Source of the DNA: Clostridia bacterium
GTDB lineage: Bacteria > Bacillota > Clostridia > Oscillospirales > Ruminococcaceae
Assembly (NCBI GenBank): GCA_009929695.1
Contig: RZZW01000003.1
Coordinates: 1 to 64,000 of the forward strand
DNA: 64,000 nucleotides
Reading direction: 5' to 3'
Part shown: in pieces, positions 16,782 through 25,164 of the stretch
Layout: the number at the start of each line of letters is the position of its first letter
Numbering within the stretch: the stretch's first letter is position 1
Notes under the pieces: model-generated
The model's database searches: none
Seen by the model: only the letters and a program-made list of their open reading frames with translations
Told to the model about the DNA's origin: nothing
Translations under genes and position numbers: made by a program

Positions 16782-17676
16782 TGATGTCAACGAGGTGTCG
16801 GGCTGTTATTACGACTGCGAGGGCGTAAAGCCAAAATACGTGCTTCAAATCTCACACGGAATGTGCGAATACATAGGAAGATACGACGATTTTGCGTTTT
16901 TTATGGCGCAAAACGGCTTTGCTGTGTGCGGAAATGACCATTTAGGTCACGGCGGCACAAGCGGCAGCGAGGGCGTTGACGGCTATTTCGGAGATAAAGA
17001 CGGCAGAAAATATATTTTGCAAGACCTGCACCGTATGAACTCTCTTGCAAGCAAAAGATATCCCGGCCTGCCAATAATAATGCTCGGCCACAGCATGGGC
17101 AGCTTTTTCGCGAGGCTGTACGCCGCAACATATCCCGAGACGCTTCAAGGACTTATTATAAGCGGCACAGGCGGGCCAAATCCGCTCGGCGGCATAGGGC
17201 TTTTTTTAACAAGAATTATCTCTAAGATAAAAGGCTCGCAGTACCGCTCAAAGCTTATACATAACATGGCTTTCGGCGCGTATTTAAAGCAGGTCGAAAG
17301 CCCCGCGACGTCCTACGACTGGATATCGCGCGACAAGGATATTGTGGATATATATAGTAAAGATGCCAAATGCACCTTTATGTTCACCGTCAGCGCGTTT
17401 CACGAGCTTATGGCGACGCTAAACGCCGTCAGCAATAAGCAGTGGGCGGAAAAAATAAATAAAAACATGCCGATTTACATGTTCTCGGGCTCAAAGGACC
17501 CTGTCGGAGATTACGGCAAGGGCGTGAGAACAGTGTATGATATGCTTAAAACAGCAGGCGTAAAGGACATTGAATTAAAGCTTTACGACGGCGGCAGACA
17601 TGAAATGCTGAACGAAACAAACAGAAAGGATGTGTATGCCGACGTTCTTGGGTGGTGTACAAAGCAATATAGCTGA
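16738..17676 (+). CDS. Alpha/beta hydrolase, lysophospholipase/monoglyceride-lipase-like
   Basis: A 312-residue serine hydrolase. The nucleophile elbow is LGHSMGSFFARLY near residue 115-127; oxyanion region HGMCEYIGRYDDFA near 40-53; catalytic Asp in GSKDPVGDYG near 255 and His in GGRHEMLNE near 283. There is no signal peptide, so it acts in the cytosol on lysophospholipids, monoglycerides or esters (family inference). ATG at 16738 lies 12 bases after GGAGG inside the upstream gene; an ATG at 16726 directly abuts that site and is less likely. Confidence 0.85.
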   Translation: MSEVKKSVIKFKSSDDVNEVSGCYYDCEGVKPKYVLQISHGMCEYIGRYDDFAFFMAQNGFAVCGNDHLGHGGTSGSEGVDGYFGDKDGRKYILQDLHRMNSLASKRYPGLPIIMLGHSMGSFFARLYAATYPETLQGLIISGTGGPNPLGGIGLFLTRIISKIKGSQYRSKLIHNMAFGAYLKQVESPATSYDWISRDKDIVDIYSKDAKCTFMFTVSAFHELMATLNAVSNKQWAEKINKNMPIYMFSGSKDPVGDYGKGVRTVYDMLKTAGVKDIELKLYDGGRHEMLNETNRKDVYADVLGWCTKQYS

Positions 17677-17698
17677 AAAATAAAGGAGAAATTACTGT

Positions 17699-18868
17699 AT
17701 GATGAATTTTATCAACGCGATGTTTAGCGGCATTATGTCGCTATCGGCCATCAGTGCTGTTAAAATGGTTGCGATGTGGGCTATAGGTGGCCTTTTGATT
17801 TACCTCGCAATCAAAAAGGACATGGAGCCGAGCCTTCTTTTGCCGATGGGTTTCGGCGCAATACTTGTCAACCTTCCGCTTTCGGGCGCTATCGACCAAA
17901 TCTATGAGGGCGTCACTGAATCAGGCGCTTTGAGCGAGCTTTTCCGCGCGGGTATCGCAAACGAGCTTTTCCCGCTTTTGCTCTTCATCGGCATAGGCGC
18001 GATGATAGATTTTGGCCCGCTGCTCTCTAACCCTAAGCTTTTGCTTTTCGGCGCGGCTGCGCAGTTTGGCATATTCTTCACGCTGTCGCTAACCTGCGGC
18101 ATAAACGCAATTTTCCCCGGCCTTTTCAGCATGCAGGACGCCGCGAGCATCGCGGTTATCGGCGCCGCTGACGGCCCGACAGCGATATTCCTTGCAAACT
18201 ACTACGGCACAAAATATCTAGGCGCAATCTTGGTCGCGGCGTACAGCTACATGGCGCTTGTGCCCATAATTCAGCCGCCCGTTATCCGTGCCATCACAAC
18301 AAAGGAAGAGCGCAAAATCCGCATGCCTTATGAGGCAAAGCAGATCAGCAAAACAGTGCGCATTCTTTTCCCGATCATTGTCACAATCATCGCCGGACTT
18401 ATCGCTCCGCGCAGCGTGGCGCTTGTCGGATTCTTGATGTTCGGTAATCTGCTTCGCGAGTGCGGCGTTCTCAACAGCCTTTCCGAGACAGCGCAAAACG
18501 TGCTTGCAAACCTCATCACGATATTCCTCGGCATCACAGTCGCAACAAAAATGCAGGCTGACGAGTTCCTCACATGGGGCACACTGCTTATCATGGTGCT
18601 TGGACTTTTCGCTTTCATTTTCGACACTGTCGGTGGCGTAATGTTTGCAAAGCTTCTAAACCTTTTCACAAAGGGCAACAAGATAAACCCAATGATAGGC
18701 GCGTGCGGCATATCGGCTTTCCCGATGTCAAGCCGTGTCATTCATAAAATGGGCTTAAAGGAAGACCCGCAAAACTTCCTGTTGATGCACGCCGCGGGCG
18801 TAAATGTCGGCGGACAAATCGCCAGTGTTATCGCGGGCGGTCTTATACTAAACTTAATAGCCAGATAA
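17699..18868 (+). CDS. Sodium-pumping decarboxylase beta subunit (OadB/GcdB family)
   Basis: A 389-residue integral membrane protein with nine or so membrane segments. It is the beta subunit of biotin-dependent Na+-translocating decarboxylases (oxaloacetate, methylmalonyl-CoA, glutaconyl-CoA), coupling decarboxylation to Na+ export. The signature AADGPTAIFLANYYGTK near residue 160-176 with the ion-binding Asp and the NLL..CGVL and MSSRVI regions are present. AAAGGAG precedes ATG 17699. No alpha (carboxyltransferase) or biotin-carrier gene is adjacent; only a tiny membrane protein gene follows. Which decarboxylase it serves is open. Confidence 0.88.
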   Translation: MMNFINAMFSGIMSLSAISAVKMVAMWAIGGLLIYLAIKKDMEPSLLLPMGFGAILVNLPLSGAIDQIYEGVTESGALSELFRAGIANELFPLLLFIGIGAMIDFGPLLSNPKLLLFGAAAQFGIFFTLSLTCGINAIFPGLFSMQDAASIAVIGAADGPTAIFLANYYGTKYLGAILVAAYSYMALVPIIQPPVIRAITTKEERKIRMPYEAKQISKTVRILFPIIVTIIAGLIAPRSVALVGFLMFGNLLRECGVLNSLSETAQNVLANLITIFLGITVATKMQADEFLTWGTLLIMVLGLFAFIFDTVGGVMFAKLLNLFTKGNKINPMIGACGISAFPMSSRVIHKMGLKEDPQNFLLMHAAGVNVGGQIASVIAGGLILNLIAR

Positions 18869-18880
18869 GGAGGATATATT

Positions 18881-18994
18881 ATGTCACAGTTAATTCAGTC
18901 CTTTGGAGTTATGCTTTTTGGTATGCTGGGCATTTTCCTCGTTATGGGGCTAATAAGCGTCGCAGTAACACTTTTAAACAAATTCTTCAAATAA
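18881..18994 (+). CDS. 37-residue membrane microprotein, possible decarboxylase gamma-like subunit
   Basis: ATG at 18881 with AAGGAGG ten bases upstream opens a 37-codon frame: a short polar start (MSQLIQSF), one membrane helix rich in Gly, Leu, Met and Val (about residues 9-31) and a basic end (NKFFK). It follows the beta subunit gene by 12 bases and is closed by a terminator. OadG gamma subunits have the same one-helix topology but are normally about 80 residues or more with a soluble tail. I infer a reduced gamma-like partner of the beta subunit. Confidence 0.7.
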   Translation: MSQLIQSFGVMLFGMLGIFLVMGLISVAVTLLNKFFK

Positions 18995-18998
18995 TCTT

Positions 18999-19026
18999 AA
19001 AGGGCTGCCTTAGGACAGCCCTTTTT
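18999..19026 (+). terminator. Rho-independent terminator after decarboxylase genes
   Basis: Stem AGGGCTG (19001-19007) with CAGCCCT (19016-19022), internal CC/GG pairing, then TTTTT. Confidence 0.85.
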
Positions 19027-19040
19027 CATAGGAAAATATA

Positions 19041-20927
19041 ATGCTTATCACTATTCAAAATCTGCAAAAATCGTTCGGCGCGGACATCGTGCTGGACAAT
19101 ATAAACGCGCTCGTCGATAAACAGGACAGAATTGGCATCATCGGCGAAAACGGCGCGGGCAAAACCACCTTTATAAAGGTGGTTTTAGGTGAATATCTGC
19201 CCGACGGCGGCGAGGTGACTTTTGCACAGGGGACGACTATAGGCTATCTAGAGCAAAACAGCGTCCTTGACCCAACCCTCACCGTCTACGGCGAAATGGA
19301 AAACGCGTTTTCAAACGTCACCGCGGCAATGGAGGAAATGAAGGAGACTGAAATAAAGCTCTCGAAAACCCCCGATGACGCGGCTTTAATCGAGCGCCAC
19401 GCCGAGCTTTTGGCTGTGGTGGATGCCGCCGACGGCTATAATATGGACACGCAAATCAAAAAAATATTAAACGGCATGGGCTTTCCACAGCGCGACTACG
19501 AAAAAAGCGTGAGCGTGCTTTCGGGCGGCGAACACACGCGCCTTTGCCTGTCAAAGCTGCTTTTAATGTGCCCCGATGTGCTAGTGCTCGATGAGCCGAC
19601 AAACCATCTTGATTTTGACACTATGGAATGGCTTGAAAACTATCTCAACGCCTACAAAGGCGCTGTGCTCGTCGTCAGCCATGACCGCTATTTCCTCGAC
19701 ACAATCTGCAACAGAATTTTCGAGATTGAAAACCGCACGCTCGTGTCATACAAGGGCAATTATTCGGCATATGTTCCGCAAAAAGAAATGTCCGTCGCCT
19801 TGCAGCAAAAGCAGCACGACGCGGACGTTGAAAAAGCGGCGAAGCTTGAAGATTATATAGCGCGAAATCTTGTGCGGGCAAGCACCACAAAAATGGCACA
19901 GAGCCGCCGCAAGCAGCTTGAAAAGCTGGATATAACCGAGAAGCCGCAGACGGAGCACGACGCTGTTAAGCTGCGCTTTGAGTTTGATGTGTCGCCGTAT
20001 AATGAGATTTTGACGGCGAAAAACATCAGCATAAATCTCGGCGGCAAGCAGCTTGTGAGCGGGCTTGATTTACAGGTCAAGCGCGGCGAATGTCTCATCA
20101 TAGCAGGACCGAACGGAACAGGGAAATCGACGCTTTTGCGCGTGCTTGACGGCAAGCTGAAGCCCGACACAGGCAACGTTCGGCTCGGCATGGGCGCAAA
20201 GCCGTCTGTGTTTGAACAGCAGCAGCTAAGGCGCGGCGGCAGGGTAATGGATGCGATATGGAACAAATATCCGCGCTTTACAGAGCTTGAGGTGCGCAGC
20301 CATTTGGCAAAGCTTGCGTTTAAGGGCGAGGACGTTTTCAAAAGCTGTGCCGCGCTTTCAGGCGGCGAGCTTGCGCGTCTGCGGTTTGCGGAAATTTTAT
20401 TAGAGCGCCCAAATCTTCTGTTTTTAGATGAGCCGACAAACCATCTTGACATCTACACGCGCGAGATTTTAACAGACGCGCTTTGCGCATACGAGGGCAC
20501 AATCCTCATCGTGACGCACGACAGATATCTAATGAACCGTCTCGCAAGCCCTATCTTGTATCTTGAGGACGGCGCGTCGAGAATGTTTGAAAACTACACC
20601 GCCATGCAGCACCGCAACGACGCAAAGCAGCCCGAAGCCGCGCCGCAAAAGCAAGACACGGCAAAGCCGACCTACGGCAAAGAGCAGCGCAAGCGCAAAG
20701 CGGAGCTTCGCACAAAAATAAAGGCGCTTGAGGAAGAAATGGAAGCCTTGAGCTTTAAGGTTATCGAGTGCGAGGAGGCTATAAACAGCCCCGAGATAAC
20801 GTCCGACCACATGAAGCTGCGCGAGGTTTGCGACGCACTAGACGACGCGAAATTCCGCCAAGACGAAGCCTTTGAGGAGTGGAGCGCCCTTGTTGAAGAA
20901 CAGGACGCGATGCTTGAAGAAGAATAA
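19041..20927 (+). CDS. ABC-F family ATPase (ribosome-associated type)
   Basis: A 628-residue protein with two ABC ATPase domains and no membrane part. First Walker A GENGAGKTT at 35-43, signature LSGGEHTRLCL and LDEPTNHLDFDTMEWLENYL; second Walker A GPNGTGKST at 356-364, signature ALSGGELARLRFAEILL and LDEPTNHLDIYTRE. Between them is the linker (about 240-330) rich in Lys/Arg/Gln, and the C-terminus after ~540 is a predicted coiled coil. ABC-F proteins act on the ribosome in translation or antibiotic protection; the subgroup (Uup, YdiF or other) is not fixed here. AGGA precedes ATG 19041. Confidence 0.9.
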   Translation: MLITIQNLQKSFGADIVLDNINALVDKQDRIGIIGENGAGKTTFIKVVLGEYLPDGGEVTFAQGTTIGYLEQNSVLDPTLTVYGEMENAFSNVTAAMEEMKETEIKLSKTPDDAALIERHAELLAVVDAADGYNMDTQIKKILNGMGFPQRDYEKSVSVLSGGEHTRLCLSKLLLMCPDVLVLDEPTNHLDFDTMEWLENYLNAYKGAVLVVSHDRYFLDTICNRIFEIENRTLVSYKGNYSAYVPQKEMSVALQQKQHDADVEKAAKLEDYIARNLVRASTTKMAQSRRKQLEKLDITEKPQTEHDAVKLRFEFDVSPYNEILTAKNISINLGGKQLVSGLDLQVKRGECLIIAGPNGTGKSTLLRVLDGKLKPDTGNVRLGMGAKPSVFEQQQLRRGGRVMDAIWNKYPRFTELEVRSHLAKLAFKGEDVFKSCAALSGGELARLRFAEILLERPNLLFLDEPTNHLDIYTREILTDALCAYEGTILIVTHDRYLMNRLASPILYLEDGASRMFENYTAMQHRNDAKQPEAAPQKQDTAKPTYGKEQRKRKAELRTKIKALEEEMEALSFKVIECEEAINSPEITSDHMKLREVCDALDDAKFRQDEAFEEWSALVEEQDAMLEEE

Positions 20928-20950
20928 AAAATTCGACGCACCTAAGCGTC

Positions 20951-21033
20951 TGTCATTCTGAGGAGCGAAGCGACGAAGAATCTTAAAACCTACAGCAATG
21001 CGCAAAAGATTCTTCGCTTCGCTCAGAATGACA
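20951..21033. repeat. Palindromic intergenic repeat, family A copy 1
   Basis: An 83-bp inverted repeat starting TGTCATTCTGAGGAGCGAAG and ending in its imperfect inverse TTCGCTCAGAATGACA. A second copy with the same arms is at 40121-40202. The centre differs between copies, so the arms are the conserved part. Confidence 0.9.
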
Positions 21034-21036
21034 AAA

Positions 21037-21075
21037 AAGGCTGTTTCAGAAGTTATATCTGAAACAGCCTTTTTT
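21037..21075. terminator. Bidirectional terminator between convergent genes
   Basis: A 14-bp perfect stem AAGGCTGTTTCAGA (21037-21050) with TCTGAAACAGCCTT (21058-21071), T-run on the plus side and A-run on the minus side. It separates the ABC-F gene from the convergent glycosyltransferase gene. Confidence 0.9.
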
Positions 21076-22250
21076 CATTTAGGATTGTATTCTCTAATCG
21101 CTCTCGTATAAACTCGTTCTACCGAGGTTATAAATTCCTTTTCGCTGTAGCGGTTTGTAAATTCTGTCACTTTGGCTCGGCGCTCGGTGCGCTGCTGCGC
21201 ATTGAGGCTTTCTTCCTCTCTCAACAGCGCTTCCATTTCGTCAACTGTCTCATACACCTCGCCGTTTACGCCGGAGGATATCTGCTCGCGGTTGTAGATG
21301 TCAAGACGCTGCACGACGTAAAGCCCGCTCGCCATTGCTTCAAGCATCGAGATTGAGTTCATTTCAGACAGCGACGCTGTTGTGAACAAATCGCACGCGT
21401 GGTAATACGGCGGCAACAGGTTGTGTTCAATTCTGCCAAGCAGCTTTATTTGATTTTCCATTCCGAGGTGGTCTATCTGCGATTGCAAAGCCTTGTTTTC
21501 GGGGCCGTCTCCAATGATGAAGAGCTTATATTTGTCGTTGTCTTTGAACTTGAGCGCAAGGCTGTCAATCATCACGTCAATGCTCTTCTCCTTGCCGAGC
21601 CTGCCGACGAAAATCATCGCCACGTCGCCCTCGTTTATGCCAAGCTGCGCGCGGATTTTAGCAATTTCGGCCTTGTCAACATTTTCGGGCTTAAAGTCTG
21701 AAAGGTCAACAGTGTTGGGTATAATATTGATGTGGCGCTGCACACCGCAGCGGCGCAAAAACTCAACCACCTTGACAGACGGCCCGATGACCTCTGTGGC
21801 AGAGTTTGCAATTCTTCTGAAAAATTTATGCGCGGCGGGCTTCACCATTTTCTGCATTTTGCCTGGCGCGACGTAGAAAAGATAGTCGTCATACATCGTG
21901 TGTAAAGTGTAGATAATAGGCTTTTTAAGTCGCCTTGCCACAAATTCTCCGAATATACCCATGCTGAACTCTGTTTGAATGTGCAAAATATCGGGGTTAA
22001 ACTCCTGCACTATTTTAAGGCGCTGAATGTTTAAAGGGTTGGCAAAGCCGTAGCCGTAAATTTTTTTCATCGGAATTGCAGGGCAGTAGAGCACGTTGTC
22101 CTTGACATAGTGACATATCGCCTTTGGGCTCAGCGTCACTATCATCACCTCGTGCCCCTCCGCCTCAAGGCAGTCCTTCAAAGTTTTGATATGAGTGACG
22201 ACACCGCTTATGAACGGAAAATAAGTGTCTGTAAAAATCGCAATTCTCAT
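21075..22250 (-). CDS. GT4 glycosyltransferase, diacylglycerol glucosyltransferase-like
   Basis: A 391-residue GT-B enzyme of family GT4. N-terminal MRIAIFTDTYFPFISGVVTHI is the form seen in processive and non-processive 1,2-diacylglycerol glucosyltransferases; the C-terminal donor site shows FVGRLGKEKSIDVMI near residue 215, IIGDGPE near 249 and the ESX7E-type motif SEMNSISMLEAMASG near 300. It probably makes glycolipid anchors at the membrane, with no membrane helix of its own. ATG 22250 has GGAG 6 bases before it; a TTG four codons upstream is part of that site. Confidence 0.87.
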   Translation of the reverse strand: MRIAIFTDTYFPFISGVVTHIKTLKDCLEAEGHEVMIVTLSPKAICHYVKDNVLYCPAIPMKKIYGYGFANPLNIQRLKIVQEFNPDILHIQTEFSMGIFGEFVARRLKKPIIYTLHTMYDDYLFYVAPGKMQKMVKPAAHKFFRRIANSATEVIGPSVKVVEFLRRCGVQRHINIIPNTVDLSDFKPENVDKAEIAKIRAQLGINEGDVAMIFVGRLGKEKSIDVMIDSLALKFKDNDKYKLFIIGDGPENKALQSQIDHLGMENQIKLLGRIEHNLLPPYYHACDLFTTASLSEMNSISMLEAMASGLYVVQRLDIYNREQISSGVNGEVYETVDEMEALLREEESLNAQQRTERRAKVTEFTNRYSEKEFITSVERVYTRAIREYNPK

Positions 22251-22346
22251 TTTATGCTCCAATCACACGTTTTCTATATTATACCAAATTTTTCAAGGTA
22301 TTTAAAGATAAAACGAAAAAAGACTTAATCTTACTTCATGTAGTAA

Positions 22347-22375
22347 TTGCTAATTAGTAATTATTACGCTATAAT
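22347..22375 (+). promoter_or_regulatory. Sigma-A promoter of hprK
   Basis: TTGCTA (22347-22352), 17-base spacer, consensus TATAAT (22370-22375), 33 bp before the hprK start. Confidence 0.7.
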
Positions 22376-22408
22376 AGAGATAATTAAAGTAGTTGAAAGG
22401 GTGTTTTT

Positions 22409-23347
22409 ATGGCAGAATTTAATGTGCCTCTTAAAAATGTTGTAGACCAGCTTGCGCTTGAGGTTATTTACACGCCGAAAGAGCTTGAAAAGGTGCTCAT
22501 TTACACCGCTGACGTAAACCGTCCGGGGCTTCTTATAACAGGCTATGACGAATTTTTTGATCCGTCGCGTATACAGATTTTAGGCAAGGCGGAAATAGGG
22601 TATATGGATACCCTCACTGTCGAAAGACGCAAGGAGGGCTTGCATCGCCTATTTTCAGCACAGCCGCCCGCAATAATCATCACACGCAATCTGCCCGCCT
22701 TTGACGAAATGCTAGACTATGCGGCGGAATTTGGCGTGCCGATACTTCGCTCCGACGACAGCACATCTGTCATGATGAGCAGTCTTATATCAATTTTGAG
22801 CGTCGAGGTGGCACAGCGCGTCACACGCCACGGCGTTTTAGTGGAGGTTTACGGCGAGGGGATACTTATCCTCGGCGACAGCGGCGTCGGCAAAAGCGAG
22901 ACGGCTATCGAGCTTGTCAAGCGCGGACACCGCCTTATCGCTGATGACGCAGTTGAGCTTCGCCGCGTTTCAAACAGAACAATTGTCGGCACTGCGCCTG
23001 AAAATATCCGCCATTTCATCGAGCTTCGCGGCGTTGGCATCATCAACGTGGCGCGTGTGTTCGGCTCGGGCGCTGTCAAAATGAGCGAAAAGGTTGACCT
23101 TGTTGCCGAGCTTGAACCGTGGAATAAGGAGAAAAATTACAGCAGGACAGGCCTTGAAACAGAGACGACCGAAATCCTCGGCATACCTGTGCCGTGCAAC
23201 GTTATCCCTGTCATGCCCGGACGCAACCTCGCCGTAATTCTTGAAGCCGCCGCTATTAATAACCGTCAAAAAAAGATGGGCTACAACGCGGCAAAAGAGC
23301 TGCTTGAACGGCTTGGCTTAACAGATGACACCGGAAGCGGCAAATAA
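22409..23347 (+). CDS. hprK: HPr kinase/phosphorylase
   Basis: A 312-residue bifunctional enzyme that phosphorylates and dephosphorylates Ser-46 of HPr, the signal for CcpA-mediated catabolite repression. The N-terminal domain spans about 1-130; His in RHGVLVEVYG (H141) and the P-loop GDSGVGKS (156-163) form the active site; the second signature ELRGVGIINV lies near 208. Full length for the family. No ptsH is in the window. GAAAGGG precedes ATG 22409. Its presence implies cre-type control exists in this genome. Confidence 0.95.
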   Translation: MAEFNVPLKNVVDQLALEVIYTPKELEKVLIYTADVNRPGLLITGYDEFFDPSRIQILGKAEIGYMDTLTVERRKEGLHRLFSAQPPAIIITRNLPAFDEMLDYAAEFGVPILRSDDSTSVMMSSLISILSVEVAQRVTRHGVLVEVYGEGILILGDSGVGKSETAIELVKRGHRLIADDAVELRRVSNRTIVGTAPENIRHFIELRGVGIINVARVFGSGAVKMSEKVDLVAELEPWNKEKNYSRTGLETETTEILGIPVPCNVIPVMPGRNLAVILEAAAINNRQKKMGYNAAKELLERLGLTDDTGSGK

Positions 23348-23365
23348 TTTGCGCTCGTTTTGTGC

Positions 23366-23390
23366 GGACGCCATGTATGGCGTCCCTACA
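23366..23390. repeat. Short palindrome of the CCCTACA-ended repeat family (D)
   Basis: GGACGCCAT (23366-23374), loop GT, ATGGCGTCC (23377-23385) followed by CTACA. Related by layout and the GTAGGG/CCCTAC end to units at 26096-26203 and 32669-32742. Confidence 0.6.
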
Positions 23391-23442
23391 AGGTGTACCA
23401 ATTAAGCCAAAGATAATTTTAAGAAAAGAGCAATTTTAATAA

Positions 23443-24192
23443 ATGGATTTTATCGCAGACCTTCACACGCACACACTTGTGTCAAATCACGCATATAACA
23501 CAGTCACTGAAATGGTGACGCAGGCGAAAAAGCTTGGGCTTTACGCGATGGCAGTTACGGATCACGGCGTGGCAATGCCCGACGCTCCGCATCTGTGGTA
23601 CTTCTATAATATTCACTCGCTGCCCGATATAGTAGACGGCGTGTGGCTTTTAAAGGGCACAGAGGCAAATGTAATGGACGTCGACGGCACGCTCGATTTT
23701 TCGGACGATTTGCTAAAAAGGTTTGACCTTGACTGGATAATCGTCTCGATACACAGCGACACGCTAGCTCCAAAGCTTGACTTCGACAGCGCTACAAAGC
23801 TGTGGCTCAACGTCGCCGAAAACCCGTATGTCGACATGATAGGACACTCCGAATCGCGCTTTCACGAGTACGATTACGACGCCGTGACGAAGGTCTTTGC
23901 GCAAAACAACAAGGTTGTTGAAATGAACGGCAACTCGGCAAACTGCCGCCCCGGAAACGAGGACAACATGCGCCGCCTTGCGTTAGCGTGCAAGAAAAAC
24001 GGCACAAAAATAGCCGTGAACTCCGACGCACACTCAATCTACAGCCTTGCGGATGTTGACACGGTTACACCAATGTTAAAGGAAATAAAATTTCCGCGTG
24101 AGCTTATTGTGAACGCGACAAAAGAAAATCTTATTGCCGAGCTAAAGCTGCACGGCAAAAAAATAGCAGCAAAAATGGAGGAACAGTTATGA
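23443..24192 (+). CDS. PHP-domain phosphatase (YcdX-like)
   Basis: A 249-residue PHP-fold metal-dependent phosphoesterase. Metal ligands are visible in DLHTHTLVSNHAY (residues 5-17), VTDHGVAMPDAP near 39-50, SIHSD near 101, HSESRFHEYDYD near 138-149 and SDAHSIYSLAD near 196-206, the YcdX arrangement of three metal sites. Substrate unknown; YcdX-type enzymes are small-molecule phosphatases or histidinol-phosphatase-like. The 95-bp space before it shows only a short palindrome and a weak AAGAG site. It overlaps the next gene by ATGA. Confidence 0.86.
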   Translation: MDFIADLHTHTLVSNHAYNTVTEMVTQAKKLGLYAMAVTDHGVAMPDAPHLWYFYNIHSLPDIVDGVWLLKGTEANVMDVDGTLDFSDDLLKRFDLDWIIVSIHSDTLAPKLDFDSATKLWLNVAENPYVDMIGHSESRFHEYDYDAVTKVFAQNNKVVEMNGNSANCRPGNEDNMRRLALACKKNGTKIAVNSDAHSIYSLADVDTVTPMLKEIKFPRELIVNATKENLIAELKLHGKKIAAKMEEQL

Positions 24193-25145
24193 ACAAATAC
24201 ACTATTGGCGTAGATCTCGGAGGAACAAATATCGCAGCCGGCATCGTTGACGAAAATTATAATATAGTCGACAAAATGTCGTGCAAAACAAATTTGCCGC
24301 GTCCGGCACAAGAGGTTGAAGCGTCGATTGCTGAGCTTTGCCGTCAGCTTTGCGAGAAAAATAATATTGATATTGAAACGCAGATAGAATACGTTGGCAT
24401 CGGCACGCCCGGCAATGTAAACGCAAAGGCGGGCGTTGTCGATTTCAGCGCCAATTTCAGCTATCACAACTGGCAGCTTGCCGCCAATATGGAAAAGCTT
24501 CTGCCGTGCAAGGTATATATTGAAAACGACGCAAACGCCGCTGCCTACGGAGAATATCTCGCGGGCGGAGCAAAGGGTTCGCCGTTTGCAATCATAATCA
24601 CGCTTGGCACAGGCATAGGCAGCGGAATAATTATAGACGGAAAAATCTTCACAGGCTTTGTGTCTGCGGGCGGGGAGTTTGGGCACACTGTTATTGAGAT
24701 TGACGGCCGCCCCTGCATGTGCGGACGCAACGGCTGCTGGGAAAAATACGCTTCTGCCCGCGCCTTGACAGAGGATACCTGCACCGCAATGGAGCAGCAC
24801 AAGGACAACATGATGTGGCAGCTTGTCGACGGCGATTTAAGCAAGGTCAACGCCCGCACGGCCTTTGACGCAATGCGTGCCGGCGATGCGCTCGGCGCAC
24901 AGCTAGTCGATACATTTGCAAAATATATAGCGTGCGGCTTGACGGACGTTATAAATATTTTTCAGCCCGACGTCATATGTATTGGTGGCGGTGTTTCTAA
25001 AGAGGGCGAGACGCTTCTCGCACCGATCCGCAAATACGTCGACAAAGAGGACTTTGCACGCGACAACGAAAAGCGCACAAGAATTGTGCCCGCAAAGCTG
25101 TTTAACGACGCGGGTATAGTTGGAGCTGCATATCTTGGCAAATAA
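24189..25145 (+). CDS. ROK-family glucokinase
   Basis: A 318-residue sugar kinase of the ROK family, most likely glucokinase, which phosphorylates glucose at C6. N-terminal ATP-phosphate motif GVDLGGTNIAAGIVD (7-21), sugar site ENDANAAAYGEYLAGGAKG near 118-136, GTGIGSGIIIDGKI near 142, and the ROK zinc motif GRPCMCGRNGCWEKYAS near 176-192. No HTH domain, so an enzyme and not a repressor. With hprK and pfkA in the same 10 kb it fits glycolytic entry. Translationally coupled to the PHP gene. Confidence 0.9.
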   Translation: MNKYTIGVDLGGTNIAAGIVDENYNIVDKMSCKTNLPRPAQEVEASIAELCRQLCEKNNIDIETQIEYVGIGTPGNVNAKAGVVDFSANFSYHNWQLAANMEKLLPCKVYIENDANAAAYGEYLAGGAKGSPFAIIITLGTGIGSGIIIDGKIFTGFVSAGGEFGHTVIEIDGRPCMCGRNGCWEKYASARALTEDTCTAMEQHKDNMMWQLVDGDLSKVNARTAFDAMRAGDALGAQLVDTFAKYIACGLTDVINIFQPDVICIGGGVSKEGETLLAPIRKYVDKEDFARDNEKRTRIVPAKLFNDAGIVGAAYLGK

Positions 25146-25164
25146 ATTCTTTTCCGGAGGCAAT

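Noticed and set aside
24039-24800. 253-codon minus-strand frame opposite the glucokinase gene
   Set aside because: Antisense shadow of a gene with full ROK motifs; composition is Ala/Arg/Cys-rich noise with no domain.
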